From positions 1 through 39,484 of the IMG/VR virus record IMGVR_UViG_3300032053_000194: a DNA stretch of 39,484 bases; one strand, given 5' to 3'. This DNA comes from a virus. The position numbers were made by a program, and so were the translations under genes. Under the pieces are notes generated by a model. That model worked only from the letters and a program-made list of their open reading frames with translations. It searched no databases and was not told the DNA's origin. Below, piece by piece: positions 31,201 to 38,839 of the stretch (position 1 is the stretch's first letter; each line of letters starts with the position of its first letter).

Positions 31201-31877
31201 AACAAATCAAAATATTCTTTTTTCATAATGTTCAGGTCAATGTCACCATTATATCCATTGACCTGCCCTTTTTCAGTAAATTGCCATATCTGCCATTCAG
31301 TCCATCCAATTGGAATTACAGGTAAACTAACTTCCGGATTCTTTATATATGCCGCAACCCATAATGGATATGATCCAAATATTGGAGATGAATTGGTGTC
31401 CAAGAAACTCTTATATGAATAAAGAATTATAGGTATATTACGTTCTTTTAATTTATCTATAAAGGTCTGAATGAATCTATTCATATGATCTACCTTGTTA
31501 TCCCAAATATTGGTAGTTGAATATGCCTCAATATCCAAAATAAAAGGTAATTGAACTTTAGGTAGATATCCGAGATGGCCTATGACATTTTGTACTTCTT
31601 CATTTGCATCATCTTCAGGTATCTCGACATTGCCTGGTCTTGCAAAATGATAATACCCAATTTTAATACCATTTTTTTGAGCATCAAGAACTCTTCCTTT
31701 TAAATTATAAAGATTATCTTCATGACCTGTTGTTCCTTCGGTGATTTTCACGAAAGCAAAATCAATTCCTGATGTCTTGGCCATGCTCCAAGTAATATCT
31801 TTTTGATATTTTGAACAATCCAATCCAAGAACGCAATTCAAATCTTCTAATCGTTTTTTTGATATTGTTGTTACCAT
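31197..31877 (-). CDS. GH25 lysozyme (muramidase) endolysin
   Basis: 226 residues. Glycoside hydrolase family 25: GLDCSKYQKDITW with Asp20, FAFVKITEGTT, KIGYYHFARP, PFILDIEAY with the catalytic Asp115/Glu117 pair, WVAAYI, WQIWQFTEKGQVNGYNGDIDLN. Cuts the MurNAc-GlcNAc bond in peptidoglycan. No signal peptide, so release would need a holin or a spanin-like partner. Driven by a TATTTAT element 17 bases upstream, a reason for calling this promoter class late. Confidence 0.92.
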   Translation of the reverse strand: MVTTISKKRLEDLNCVLGLDCSKYQKDITWSMAKTSGIDFAFVKITEGTTGHEDNLYNLKGRVLDAQKNGIKIGYYHFARPGNVEIPEDDANEEVQNVIGHLGYLPKVQLPFILDIEAYSTTNIWDNKVDHMNRFIQTFIDKLKERNIPIILYSYKSFLDTNSSPIFGSYPLWVAAYIKNPEVSLPVIPIGWTEWQIWQFTEKGQVNGYNGDIDLNIMKKEYFDLF

Positions 31878-31893
31878 AATAATGTGTATATCA

Positions 31894-31900
31894 ATAAATA
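31894..31900 (-). promoter_or_regulatory. TATTTAT-class (putative phage late) promoter for the endolysin
   Basis: Minus-strand TATTTAT followed by TGATATAC, 17 bases before the ATG at 31877, whose context is ACATTATTATG. Confidence 0.55.
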
Positions 31901-31904
31901 TTTC

Positions 31905-32924
31905 TTAAAATAATTCACCTCTGGTTTCTTTCAGAACTTTAATTAGTTCTTTATTTATTTCCATATAATCATCACGAGTTTTTCCTGATTTTATGACAAC
32001 TTCAACTCCATTGATAAACGCTCCTAAGTCTCTTGGGCAAAAATATCTATCTGCATTATGAATATTTACAAGATGATATTCTTTACCAAAATTTAACACT
32101 TGCATTTGAAAGACATCGGCAAGTACGGTATGCATAACATTATCAATAAGAACATATCCTGGCCCTCCAATAGCTTGTCTGAGATAATGATGAGTGAGCA
32201 TCATATGGGCAATTTCATCCCAAATTTCAAAATATTTTAATATTCTAGAGGTGTCGGCAAAATGATAATATCTAAATCCACATTCTGTTTGTGTGGTCAC
32301 TAGATGGAAGCAATAAAGATGATTATATTCTGGGTGTAATCGTTCTATTTCATATCTAAGAATATCTGCAGCAATAATTGAAACATTAAAATAATGAGCG
32401 CCTCCCTCATCCATTTTTCTTGTTTCTAAATCAAGTCCTCTTACTGAATTAACCGGAGTATTAAATTGTTCCCAAAATTCTTCTTCCGATAGTGTACCAT
32501 TAACTATTTTATCATATCTAATATCAACATCTCCATCACTATGTAAGAATCTATTATAACCTAGTTCGGCTATCCTCGGAAATACAAATCTATGTACGGC
32601 ATATGAAAACTTCTTCGATTGTTCTTTAGCGTTGAAAAATTCTTCTCCGTATTTTTGTTCATCATATCTCTCTTGACATAGGTATTCAAGTTCTTTGGAC
32701 CAAGATGAATACTTTTCTCTCTCGGCGTGAAGATCAATAATATCAATTATTTTGTCTGTTTTGTCTCGAAGTTCATAGAAGTCACTTGGAACATCTGTTA
32801 AGATAATGTAAGGTAAGATATGCGGATATCCAGTATCTATTGCTTTTTGTATTGTTGATTTCACTCTATTACGATAAGTGGGCCCAAGGCCCCATATTGA
32901 TACAAGTACTTTAGGAATTTCCAT
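31905..32924 (-). CDS. GT-A-fold glycosyltransferase-like protein
   Basis: 339 residues when started at ATG 32924; the longer start at 32942 would begin inside the TATTTAT element and lacks the usual spacing. N-terminal KVLVSIWGLGPTYRNRV and PYIILTDVPSDF strands, then a FSYAVHRFVFPRIAELGYNRF helix and LHSDGDVDIRY, which can serve as the DxD metal site, and NVSIIAADILRYE further on. The order resembles GT6/GT8-type glycosyltransferases acting with a nucleotide sugar. Acceptor unknown; could decorate the host surface, a virion protein or DNA. Confidence 0.65.
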   Translation of the reverse strand: MEIPKVLVSIWGLGPTYRNRVKSTIQKAIDTGYPHILPYIILTDVPSDFYELRDKTDKIIDIIDLHAEREKYSSWSKELEYLCQERYDEQKYGEEFFNAKEQSKKFSYAVHRFVFPRIAELGYNRFLHSDGDVDIRYDKIVNGTLSEEEFWEQFNTPVNSVRGLDLETRKMDEGGAHYFNVSIIAADILRYEIERLHPEYNHLYCFHLVTTQTECGFRYYHFADTSRILKYFEIWDEIAHMMLTHHYLRQAIGGPGYVLIDNVMHTVLADVFQMQVLNFGKEYHLVNIHNADRYFCPRDLGAFINGVEVVIKSGKTRDDYMEINKELIKVLKETRGELF

Positions 32925-32940
32925 AATAATATTGTTTATC

Positions 32941-32947
32941 ATAAATA
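32941..32947 (-). promoter_or_regulatory. TATTTAT-class (putative phage late) promoter
   Basis: Minus-strand TATTTAT followed by GATAAAC, 17 bases before the preferred ATG at 32924. This spacing decides the start choice for the glycosyltransferase. Confidence 0.55.
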
Positions 32948-32970
32948 TAGAAAATTTATTTTTAAAAATA

Positions 32971-33002
32971 TTTGGTAATCTTAAAAATATTTCCTATCTT
33001 TA
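32971..33002 (+). promoter_or_regulatory. Bacteroidota-type promoter
   Basis: TTTGG 32971-32975, 19 bases, TATCTTTA 32995-33002; ATG at 33021. Divergent from the minus-strand element at 32941. Confidence 0.75.
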
Positions 33003-33020
33003 CATTATAATTTATAAACA

Positions 33021-33380
33021 ATGGATAATATAAAAGAAAATACTATTGCTGAATATATTGAAAGATATAGAAATACCGAATCAATGACCTCTTATAGAAT
33101 GGCAAAATCTATTTTGAAAATGATATCTAATGATATTAAAATATCCGATTACGAAAAAGCGTTTGATAGAGTTGAAGATCTCCCATATTATTATTTAGGA
33201 CAAGAAGTAAAAACTCCTTATGGAAGAGGTATTATTATCGGTTTGAAAATGCCATCAAATGGGTTATATCTTAGCCCCAAGCAATCAATGTGCCACGTAT
33301 GGTATAGTACAGAGAAAAGTAGCCCATGGGTTCAATTCGAATTTACATTAGATCAGATAGAAAAATTTCAAAATGAATAA
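33021..33380 (+). CDS. Hypothetical protein, 119 aa
   Basis: N-terminal helical half, then LGQEVKTPYGRGIIIGLKM, an SH3/KOW-like GRG-I turn, and CHVWYSTEKSSPWVQFEF. Possibly a small beta-barrel domain. First gene of a long operon running to about 37560. Confidence 0.65.
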   Translation: MDNIKENTIAEYIERYRNTESMTSYRMAKSILKMISNDIKISDYEKAFDRVEDLPYYYLGQEVKTPYGRGIIIGLKMPSNGLYLSPKQSMCHVWYSTEKSSPWVQFEFTLDQIEKFQNE

Positions 33381-33891
33381 AAAAGAATTTACAAAGATTG
33401 TTCAATTATCAACAGAAGATGTTTGGTATGGCCGACGTTCGATAGATCCAGTTAAAGAACAAACAGAATTAATAGTGGAGACACTATGGCCATTATATGC
33501 TAGTAAGGAAGATCCATTACAGAGAATTCAAAACTTACAAGATGATGTAAAAAAATGGAGTGATGGGACTTTCGGAATGTATAGAACCGCAACGCCTATG
33601 GCTTATCATCTTAAAAAAGAAATTGATGAGTTAATAATCGCTCTAGAAGAATTATATCAAGGAACATATTCTAATAATACTCAAAATGGTATTGATTTAC
33701 TGATGTCCAAATATAAAAGAATTCGATTTGAACTAGCTGATTGCCTGATGCTTTTAATAGATTGTGCGTCTCATGCTCAAATAAATATGGATTCGTTAAT
33801 CAGTGCGACGGAAGAAAAACTTGAGATTAACAAAAACAGAAAATGGGGAACTCCCGACGAAAATGGGGTCGTTGAACACATAATAGAATAA
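33373..33891 (+). CDS. MazG-like/DUF550-type nucleotide pyrophosphohydrolase
   Basis: 172 residues. The all-alpha core has KKEIDELIIALEELY (the ExxE metal helix), FELADCLMLLIDCASHA (second ExxD) and KLEINKNRKWGTPDENGVVEH, the ending typical of DUF550 dATP/dGTP pyrophosphohydrolase-like proteins. Would hydrolyse dNTPs to dNMP and pyrophosphate and so shape the nucleotide pool. No PurZ-like partner is in view. Confidence 0.8.
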   Translation: MNKKEFTKIVQLSTEDVWYGRRSIDPVKEQTELIVETLWPLYASKEDPLQRIQNLQDDVKKWSDGTFGMYRTATPMAYHLKKEIDELIIALEELYQGTYSNNTQNGIDLLMSKYKRIRFELADCLMLLIDCASHAQINMDSLISATEEKLEINKNRKWGTPDENGVVEHIIE

Positions 33892-33894
33892 ATT

Positions 33895-34467
33895 ATGAAA
33901 GGTAAAAGAACAGGAATAGAATTTGAGAATCATGAACTTCTCACTGCCAAACAGGATGGCCTATTAATTTACGAATTAAAAAAACCTGATACATTACAAG
34001 GTAGAATCAGATTCGTTAACATTGAAGGGGCAATGGCCGTCATAGGGGACTATGGACATTGGATGTTTTGTAGAGAGTTCTGGCCATCGGCTGATAGTCA
34101 TGTTGACGATTACTACTGGATCGAAAAATTAGAAATATACTCAACTCAAAAAGGACGAGAATATGATTCTGATGCAACTTTCAAAGAATTAGAAAGAGGA
34201 ATCAATGGCGGTCTTGAAGAATATGGATACGAGGGAGATGATCTTGAGGTTATGAAAAAATATTATAAGAATTGTGAAATGTATTCGGACACCGAATGGG
34301 AATATGTTGCTTTTGCCCACGGAGATGATAAACCACATTTTATAGAACACGATCAAATTCCATTTGAGCAAAGAATAAAACAATGGCTTCTGATTGTTTT
34401 TGATGGTTTTGATGAAATATGTAGAAGAATGAAAAATAACGAAATAATAATACCTATTGAAAAATGA
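33895..34467 (+). CDS. Hypothetical phage protein, 190 aa
   Basis: Contains GRIRFVNIEGAMAVIGDYGH and ATFKELERGINGGLEEYGYEG, then KQWLLIVFDGFDEICRRM. Similar proteins recur in Bacteroidota phages without a known function. Overlaps the next gene by ATGA. Confidence 0.7.
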   Translation: MKGKRTGIEFENHELLTAKQDGLLIYELKKPDTLQGRIRFVNIEGAMAVIGDYGHWMFCREFWPSADSHVDDYYWIEKLEIYSTQKGREYDSDATFKELERGINGGLEEYGYEGDDLEVMKKYYKNCEMYSDTEWEYVAFAHGDDKPHFIEHDQIPFEQRIKQWLLIVFDGFDEICRRMKNNEIIIPIEK

Positions 34468-34796
34468 AACAAAATTTTTGTCACGAGTTTAAAGGATTCG
34501 GGAGAGTTCCATCTGAATGCTCTGTTACAATTATTTCCACAGATTTAGAGCATGCAATTTATTTTCAAGATCTTAATAAAGGAACTTCAGTAACAAATGC
34601 ATCTGAACAATTATCATCAGAAATTGTTAATATGCTCAAGTTAGATCCAGAAGATTGTAGATTCTTTGAAACATATGATTGTGAATCATTTGATGAAATA
34701 ACATATACATGGAGAAAATCTCGTGAAAAATTAATAGCAGAAAGTCCAGAATGGAAGCCTGCTGATCATTATTTTATTCAACTATTTTCCACATAA
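34464..34796 (+). CDS. Hypothetical protein, 110 aa
   Basis: Has YFQDLNKGTSVTNASEQL and a C-terminal FDEITYTWRKSREKLIAESP-type segment resembling phage proteins with a TSVTNASE motif. No function known. Confidence 0.65.
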   Translation: MKQNFCHEFKGFGRVPSECSVTIISTDLEHAIYFQDLNKGTSVTNASEQLSSEIVNMLKLDPEDCRFFETYDCESFDEITYTWRKSREKLIAESPEWKPADHYFIQLFST

Positions 34797-34806
34797 TATT
34801 AAAAAT

Positions 34807-35085
34807 ATGAAGAGAGTAATTTGGAAATACCCAATAGAAATAACCGATGATCAATCAATTGATATGCCATCTTATGCCGAAATATTATCGGTTCAAATAC
34901 AAAATGGCGTTCCTTGTATATGGGCATTGGTTGATCCAGATGGCGAAAAAGAGACAAGAAAATTTGAAATATTTGGAACAGGAAATCCGATTATGGTTGA
35001 TATAGGTGTTGAAAGAACATTTATTGGATCTTTCTTTTCTCACGATAATAAACTTGTTTGGCATTTATTTGAACGCATTAATTGA
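34807..35085 (+). CDS. DUF7352-like protein
   Basis: 92 residues. VIWKYPIEITDDQSIDMPSYAEILSVQ, then CIWALVDPDGE, IFGTGNPI and a final LVWHLFE; this order is shared by a widespread small phage family of unknown function. The next gene begins one base after its stop. Confidence 0.7.
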   Translation: MKRVIWKYPIEITDDQSIDMPSYAEILSVQIQNGVPCIWALVDPDGEKETRKFEIFGTGNPIMVDIGVERTFIGSFFSHDNKLVWHLFERIN

Positions 35086-35349
35086 ATGATTTGTGACTTA
35101 TGTAAAAGAGAATGCCCATTAACCTTTCATCATCTTATTCCCGTGTGTTTGCATACAAATAAATGGTTTAAAAAAAATTTCACAAGGGAACAGATGAACG
35201 AGGGAATTAATATATGTAAGGATGATTGTCATAAGCAAATACACATATTAATAACAGAAAAAGAACTTGGTAGAAAATACAACATATTACAAAAATTATT
35301 GAATCATAAGGAAGTTAAAAAATACATCAAATGGGTAAAAGAAAGGTAG
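35086..35349 (+). CDS. Small HNH nuclease-like protein
   Basis: 87 residues. CDLCKREC (Cys3, Cys6), TFHHLIPV (His15-His16 of the HNH core), then HTNKWFKKNFTREQM and ICKDDCHKQIH with the third histidine and zinc Cys. This compact HNH form is widespread in bacteria and phages. Unlike the other endonuclease genes it is on the coding strand within an operon, so it may be a resident enzyme rather than a mobile one. Confidence 0.82.
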   Translation: MICDLCKRECPLTFHHLIPVCLHTNKWFKKNFTREQMNEGINICKDDCHKQIHILITEKELGRKYNILQKLLNHKEVKKYIKWVKER

Positions 35350-35537
35350 AAAAAGTAGAAAAACTTAAACGATTGCTTGAAATTGTTGAATTAAATGAGA
35401 CAGGTTATGCTGGCATATTACCAAATGGAAATATTGTCGATAGACGAAAATTTCCCACAGCTATTCCAATACAAGAAAACAAAATGTTTAGAGTTGCTAA
35501 ACCAAAGCCATTAGAAGATGAGAACGTTACGATGTAA
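35331..35537 (+). CDS. Hypothetical protein, 68 aa
   Basis: Basic N-terminus (KRKVEKVEKLKRLLEIV), then GYAGILPNGNIVDRRKFPTA and IPIQENKMF. Overlaps both neighbours by about 20 bases. No recognised domain. Confidence 0.6.
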   Translation: MGKRKVEKVEKLKRLLEIVELNETGYAGILPNGNIVDRRKFPTAIPIQENKMFRVAKPKPLEDENVTM

Positions 35538-36177
35538 ATGTGGAGAACGAACAGCGTGGACAACCGATAATTTTCAGGATTGTCAAGGTTGCCCCAAATG
35601 TAACACCACATATGCGGGTCATCCTGACGGGCATAAAGAACTACAACCTCATATATGGGGAATAAAATATAATGAGAACACAGGTAAACCATATAAGAGG
35701 TGCACCAAGTGTTATGAGATCGATAAAGAGTCATATAAATCAGCAAGTAAAGTCTCTGATGATATAATATTTGAGATTCCGCCAGATGACAAAATAACGG
35801 ATAATGGTGAATTAGTTGATGTCCCAAAGATTGATGAAGTTTCAATTCCTAAAAATCTTGAAGAAGCAATTAATTTGTTAACAACCAATGAAAATAAAGA
35901 ATTTGTCAAAGATAAAACCGAAAAAGAATTTCTGTCATATCTCCATCATGGTTTTGGTACAGGATTAAGAAACGGATGGGGTTTATGGACTGGATCAATT
36001 CTTGCAAAATGGTTTAATGAAAAAGGAGTATATCACGCTGATGATATGAGTAGTATTATACTTACATCAATCTATCGTGTTTTTAATAATAAAGAAATAG
36101 ATCTTGAAGGACAAATCAAATATTATCGTGATTATTGGGAAGAAACTAATCCAGATGTAAATAAAGGTATAATGTAA
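35518..36177 (+). CDS. Zinc-ribbon protein with DUF6794-like domain
   Basis: 219 residues. The N-terminus has Cys knuckles (CKCGE, CQGCPKCN, then CTKC), likely a zinc ribbon. Residues 105-215 match DUF6794: PKNLEEAINLL, FLSYLHHGFGTGLRNGWGLW, KGVYHADDMSSIILTSIYR and a YYRDYWEE end. This joins a nucleic-acid or metal-binding ribbon to a domain of unknown function. Its stop overlaps the next ATG. Confidence 0.7.
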   Translation: MRTLRCKCGERTAWTTDNFQDCQGCPKCNTTYAGHPDGHKELQPHIWGIKYNENTGKPYKRCTKCYEIDKESYKSASKVSDDIIFEIPPDDKITDNGELVDVPKIDEVSIPKNLEEAINLLTTNENKEFVKDKTEKEFLSYLHHGFGTGLRNGWGLWTGSILAKWFNEKGVYHADDMSSIILTSIYRVFNNKEIDLEGQIKYYRDYWEETNPDVNKGIM

Positions 36178-36308
36178 TGGAATCAAAAAAAGTTAAAAAG
36201 AAAGATATAAAAACATCTGAGCCAGATTTTAAATGTGGAGGTAAAGATATGACGTATAAACGTTTAATGGAGAGAGCAAAAGAATTACAGGAAAAAAGAA
36301 AACAATGA
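36177..36308 (+). CDS. Basic peptide, 43 aa
   Basis: ATG 36177 (TAATG overlap), TGA 36306-36308. Lys-rich (ESKKVKKKDIKTSEP, RLMERAKELQEKRKQ). Confidence 0.6.
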   Translation: MESKKVKKKDIKTSEPDFKCGGKDMTYKRLMERAKELQEKRKQ

Positions 36309-36312
36309 AAAT

Positions 36313-36630
36313 ATGAAAACATTAGAATATCAATACGATCCCAAGACAACAGTATATTATGTTGCACGACTATCATTTGACGGCAGGAATCCATATTCGC
36401 CTTTTACCGTATATGAAGGATGGATTGGAGAGGTACGAATAACCATTGATTCATGTGATGGCGTAGTTCGTACTAGATACTATGTCATTTCTCTTATGAG
36501 AGGTGAAAGTAGATTATTTATGGAAGGTGATTTAGACCTATGTGAAACTCAAAAAGATGCTCAGGAAAGAGCATGCTTCTTGAACCAAATTGAAGAGATT
36601 GATAGAAAATGTACAGACCTAATAAGATGA
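36313..36630 (+). CDS. Hypothetical protein, 105 aa
   Basis: Beta-rich, with VYYVARLSFDGRNPYS and WIGEVRITIDSCDG, then a helix with Cys. No recognised domain. ATGA overlap with the next gene. Confidence 0.65.
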   Translation: MKTLEYQYDPKTTVYYVARLSFDGRNPYSPFTVYEGWIGEVRITIDSCDGVVRTRYYVISLMRGESRLFMEGDLDLCETQKDAQERACFLNQIEEIDRKCTDLIR

Positions 36631-36890
36631 AAAAATCGGATCCAAATCAGGAAGCTCTCAATCTCAAGAAAGAAATTGAGAAATTGGATAAAAAAATAAT
36701 GACTTTAGAATTCGCAAGAGCTGGAAGTATAGAGAGATTAGGACTTATTTGTATTCATAATGAAACTGAAAAGAAATATGAATATTTTGGAGGAGGATAT
36801 CTCGATAGATGTAAATATGTAAACAAAATTGTTTGTAAAGTTTGTGGAAAAGTACTTATAGAAGATGTTAAAATTGGATCATTTGAATGA
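36627..36890 (+). CDS. Coiled-coil/zinc-knuckle protein, 87 aa
   Basis: Start at ATG 36627 by ATGA overlap; ATG 36609 is an alternative inside the previous gene. N-terminal coiled coil (ALNLKKEIEKLDKKIMTLE), then Cys-containing CIHNETEKKY and VCKVCGKVL, forming a possible zinc site. Confidence 0.6.
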   Translation: MKKSDPNQEALNLKKEIEKLDKKIMTLEFARAGSIERLGLICIHNETEKKYEYFGGGYLDRCKYVNKIVCKVCGKVLIEDVKIGSFE

Positions 36891-36942
36891 TATGAACAAA
36901 CGATTATATAATAAATCAAAAAAATAAATACAATTAATTAAT

Positions 36943-37275
36943 ATGGAAGCAAATACAGTAATTTTAGGGCTCCCTGAGTACAATGCTCTAAGGGACTTCA
37001 AAGCAGAAATCGAGAAGGGAAACACGTATCGTTGTTTTGATTATTACAACAGTGTTGGGTGGGGACAATCATCTTGCCCTTCTATATCATTGTATATTTC
37101 CCCCGATGAGGCTGTGAAAGAAATAGCAATGAAAAATGATTCTCTTATTAAACAAATCACAGATCTCAATGAAGAAATTAATGGTCTGAAAAATCCATCT
37201 ACAAGCAAAGAAATAAACATTAAAGATATTAAAAAAATGTCTGTATGGGAATTTCTTAAATGGAGAAAGAGATGA
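36943..37275 (+). CDS. Hypothetical protein, 110 aa
   Basis: N-terminal region of mixed structure, then a coiled coil (DSLIKQITDLNEEINGLKN) and a basic tail ending FLKWRKR. ATGA overlap with the next gene. Confidence 0.65.
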   Translation: MEANTVILGLPEYNALRDFKAEIEKGNTYRCFDYYNSVGWGQSSCPSISLYISPDEAVKEIAMKNDSLIKQITDLNEEINGLKNPSTSKEINIKDIKKMSVWEFLKWRKR

Positions 37276-37553
37276 GGACATCAGTTAAAACTACCGTTAT
37301 TAAACGCAGAAGAAGAAAATTCGAATGGGGACTTGTTCTTGCTTATGTCATCTTTCCATTTTGGAAGCTTGGTCAAGGAGTGGTTTGGTTATATAATAAC
37401 ATTTTCTTTGAAGATATCCGTACAGGTGATAATGGAATACTTGGTCCAGGTTACTATGTTTACTATACTACGAAGTTCTCTTGGGGAAAACTATCATTTA
37501 TTTTAATGGTAATTGTTCTTATTCTCGTTGGAATTTTATATTTTTACCATTAA
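37272..37553 (+). CDS. Two-span membrane protein, 93 aa
   Basis: Start at ATG 37272, overlapping the upstream TGA; ATG 37260 would extend into the previous gene. A basic stretch (KRRRRK) is followed by two hydrophobic segments (about 18-45 and 76-92). Confidence 0.6.
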   Translation: MRTSVKTTVIKRRRRKFEWGLVLAYVIFPFWKLGQGVVWLYNNIFFEDIRTGDNGILGPGYYVYYTTKFSWGKLSFILMVIVLILVGILYFYH

Positions 37554-37610
37554 GAAGTAACTATTGCGATATAGCATATTTTTCTATTCCTTGGAGAAAT
37601 ATTTACTATA

Positions 37611-37742
37611 ATGAACACACCGAAAAAAGATATCATCAAATCGAAAGAAATCGAAAAGCAAAATAACGCCCTTCAAGAATGTTGGGAGATACGTAAATTG
37701 GTTTACGAAAAGAAAAAAAATTCTAAAATTATTCCTAAATAA
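37611..37742 (+). CDS. Basic peptide, 43 aa
   Basis: ATG 37611, TAA 37740-37742. Lys/Glu-rich helix (KKDIIKSKEIEKQNNALQE) and a Lys-rich end. No recognised domain. Confidence 0.55.
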   Translation: MNTPKKDIIKSKEIEKQNNALQECWEIRKLVYEKKKNSKIIPK

Positions 37743-37774
37743 TTTGGATAATTCAAAAATCGCTTCTATCTTTG
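37743..37774 (+). promoter_or_regulatory. Bacteroidota-type promoter, leaderless
   Basis: TTTGG 37743-37747, 19 bases, TATCTTTG 37767-37774, with ATG at 37779 only five bases beyond. The -33 box starts on the base after the upstream stop codon. Confidence 0.75.
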
Positions 37775-37778
37775 TGAT

Positions 37779-37943
37779 ATGGCATACAAGAATAAGAAAA
37801 AAAATAAAATACATCAAGCTGAAGTTCGAAAGAAAAATAGTTCGAAGAAACATCAGAGGGAGTATATGAGAAATCATAAAGATGATAAACCTTTAACCCA
37901 ACAGGATCTTGAAATAATAATGAAACAACAAGGATTAGTATAG
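37779..37943 (+). CDS. Very basic peptide, 54 aa
   Basis: ATG 37779 to TAG 37941-37943. The first 35 residues are almost all Lys, Arg, His, Asn or Gln, suggesting nucleic-acid binding; the C-terminus has TQQDLEIIMKQQG. Its TAG shares its last base with the next GTG start. Confidence 0.65.
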   Translation: MAYKNKKKNKIHQAEVRKKNSSKKHQREYMRNHKDDKPLTQQDLEIIMKQQGLV

Positions 37944-38704
37944 TGATCAAAATATTCGGTATATTATTTTTATTATTTCTATCATTTAATCCTCAAAAGG
38001 ATCCCAATTATAATAAGAACAGAAAGCCTTCCGCATATGGAATAAATACCTATGTCAAAGATAATCAATCTAGTATAATAAAAGAGTATGAATATCTAAT
38101 TGACTCATTATATGATGTTTATATATATACCGAAAATATCAGTGAAACAAGTGATGATGGTGAACTGGGACAATTCTATATTCCAGATTATATAGTTATA
38201 ACAAATGAAGAAAAATATATTGCATACGAATTTAAAGAATTATCAAAATTCAAACAGAAAACCATTCCATATAATGAACGAACCGTTAAGGCCGTTATAT
38301 TCCATGAATTAACTCATGTGTACTTCAATCAGATTTTAATCACAATGAAAAATAATAATCAATATACATCACCTGAATATGGAATATTAAGAATGTTTCC
38401 AAATCCCGCCACTCAATTTGGGTCGACATTCATTGAAGAAGGAATATGTGAGTATGTGATATATTATCTTAATGAAAGTAATCCTCTTAAAGATATATCA
38501 GTGCCGGCAAATGAAACAGATCTGCTGGCTACTGAAAATAAGATAAATAATTTATACTATTATTCCGTAATCTTTTTGAAAGATTTTTTAAATAAGTATG
38601 GAGTTCACAAAGGAATTGAAATATTGATCGGTAATAAACCACCGTCATATGAAGAAATACTTGATCCAAAACAGTTTTTTAATAGACTGATTTACTCAAA
38701 TTGA
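37943..38704 (+). CDS. Secreted zinc metallopeptidase (HExxH)
   Basis: 253 residues from GTG 37943. A signal peptide (IKIFGILFLLFLSF) precedes a body with IFHELTHVYFN (HExxH at 121-125) and FIEEGICEY (about 164-171), the downstream Glu that completes a gluzincin-type zinc site. Likely exported to the periplasm or surface, where it could cut host proteins. Translated with the basic peptide before it, so it shares the leaderless promoter at 37743. Confidence 0.7.
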   Translation: MIKIFGILFLLFLSFNPQKDPNYNKNRKPSAYGINTYVKDNQSSIIKEYEYLIDSLYDVYIYTENISETSDDGELGQFYIPDYIVITNEEKYIAYEFKELSKFKQKTIPYNERTVKAVIFHELTHVYFNQILITMKNNNQYTSPEYGILRMFPNPATQFGSTFIEEGICEYVIYYLNESNPLKDISVPANETDLLATENKINNLYYYSVIFLKDFLNKYGVHKGIEILIGNKPPSYEEILDPKQFFNRLIYSN

Positions 38705-38710
38705 AAATAA

Positions 38711-38739
38711 TTTCTCAAATATAGAGAAATTCCATTTCT
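38711..38739 (+). other. Two mutually exclusive small hairpins after the metallopeptidase
   Basis: TTTCTC/GAGAAA (38711-38729) and AGAAAT/ATTTCT (38725-38739) share bases and cannot form together. They may be a weak terminator, followed by a T-rich stretch. Confidence 0.3.
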
Positions 38740-38839
38740 TATTAATTTTAACTGATTAAATATGTGCGTTTTATGAAATGGTATAATATTTGAAACATAT
38801 AGGTCATAAAATAAAAATAATAATTTAAAAAAAATTAAC

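Noticed and set aside
33373-33891. Evidence for a diaminopurine (Z) genome from the MazG-like enzyme
   Set aside because: A DUF550/MazG-like protein alone is common in phages; no PurZ or DatZ gene is in the window.
37481-37666. 61-residue ORF between the membrane protein and basic peptide genes
   Set aside because: It overlaps the end of the 37272 gene in another frame and continues through the better-supported ORF at 37611.
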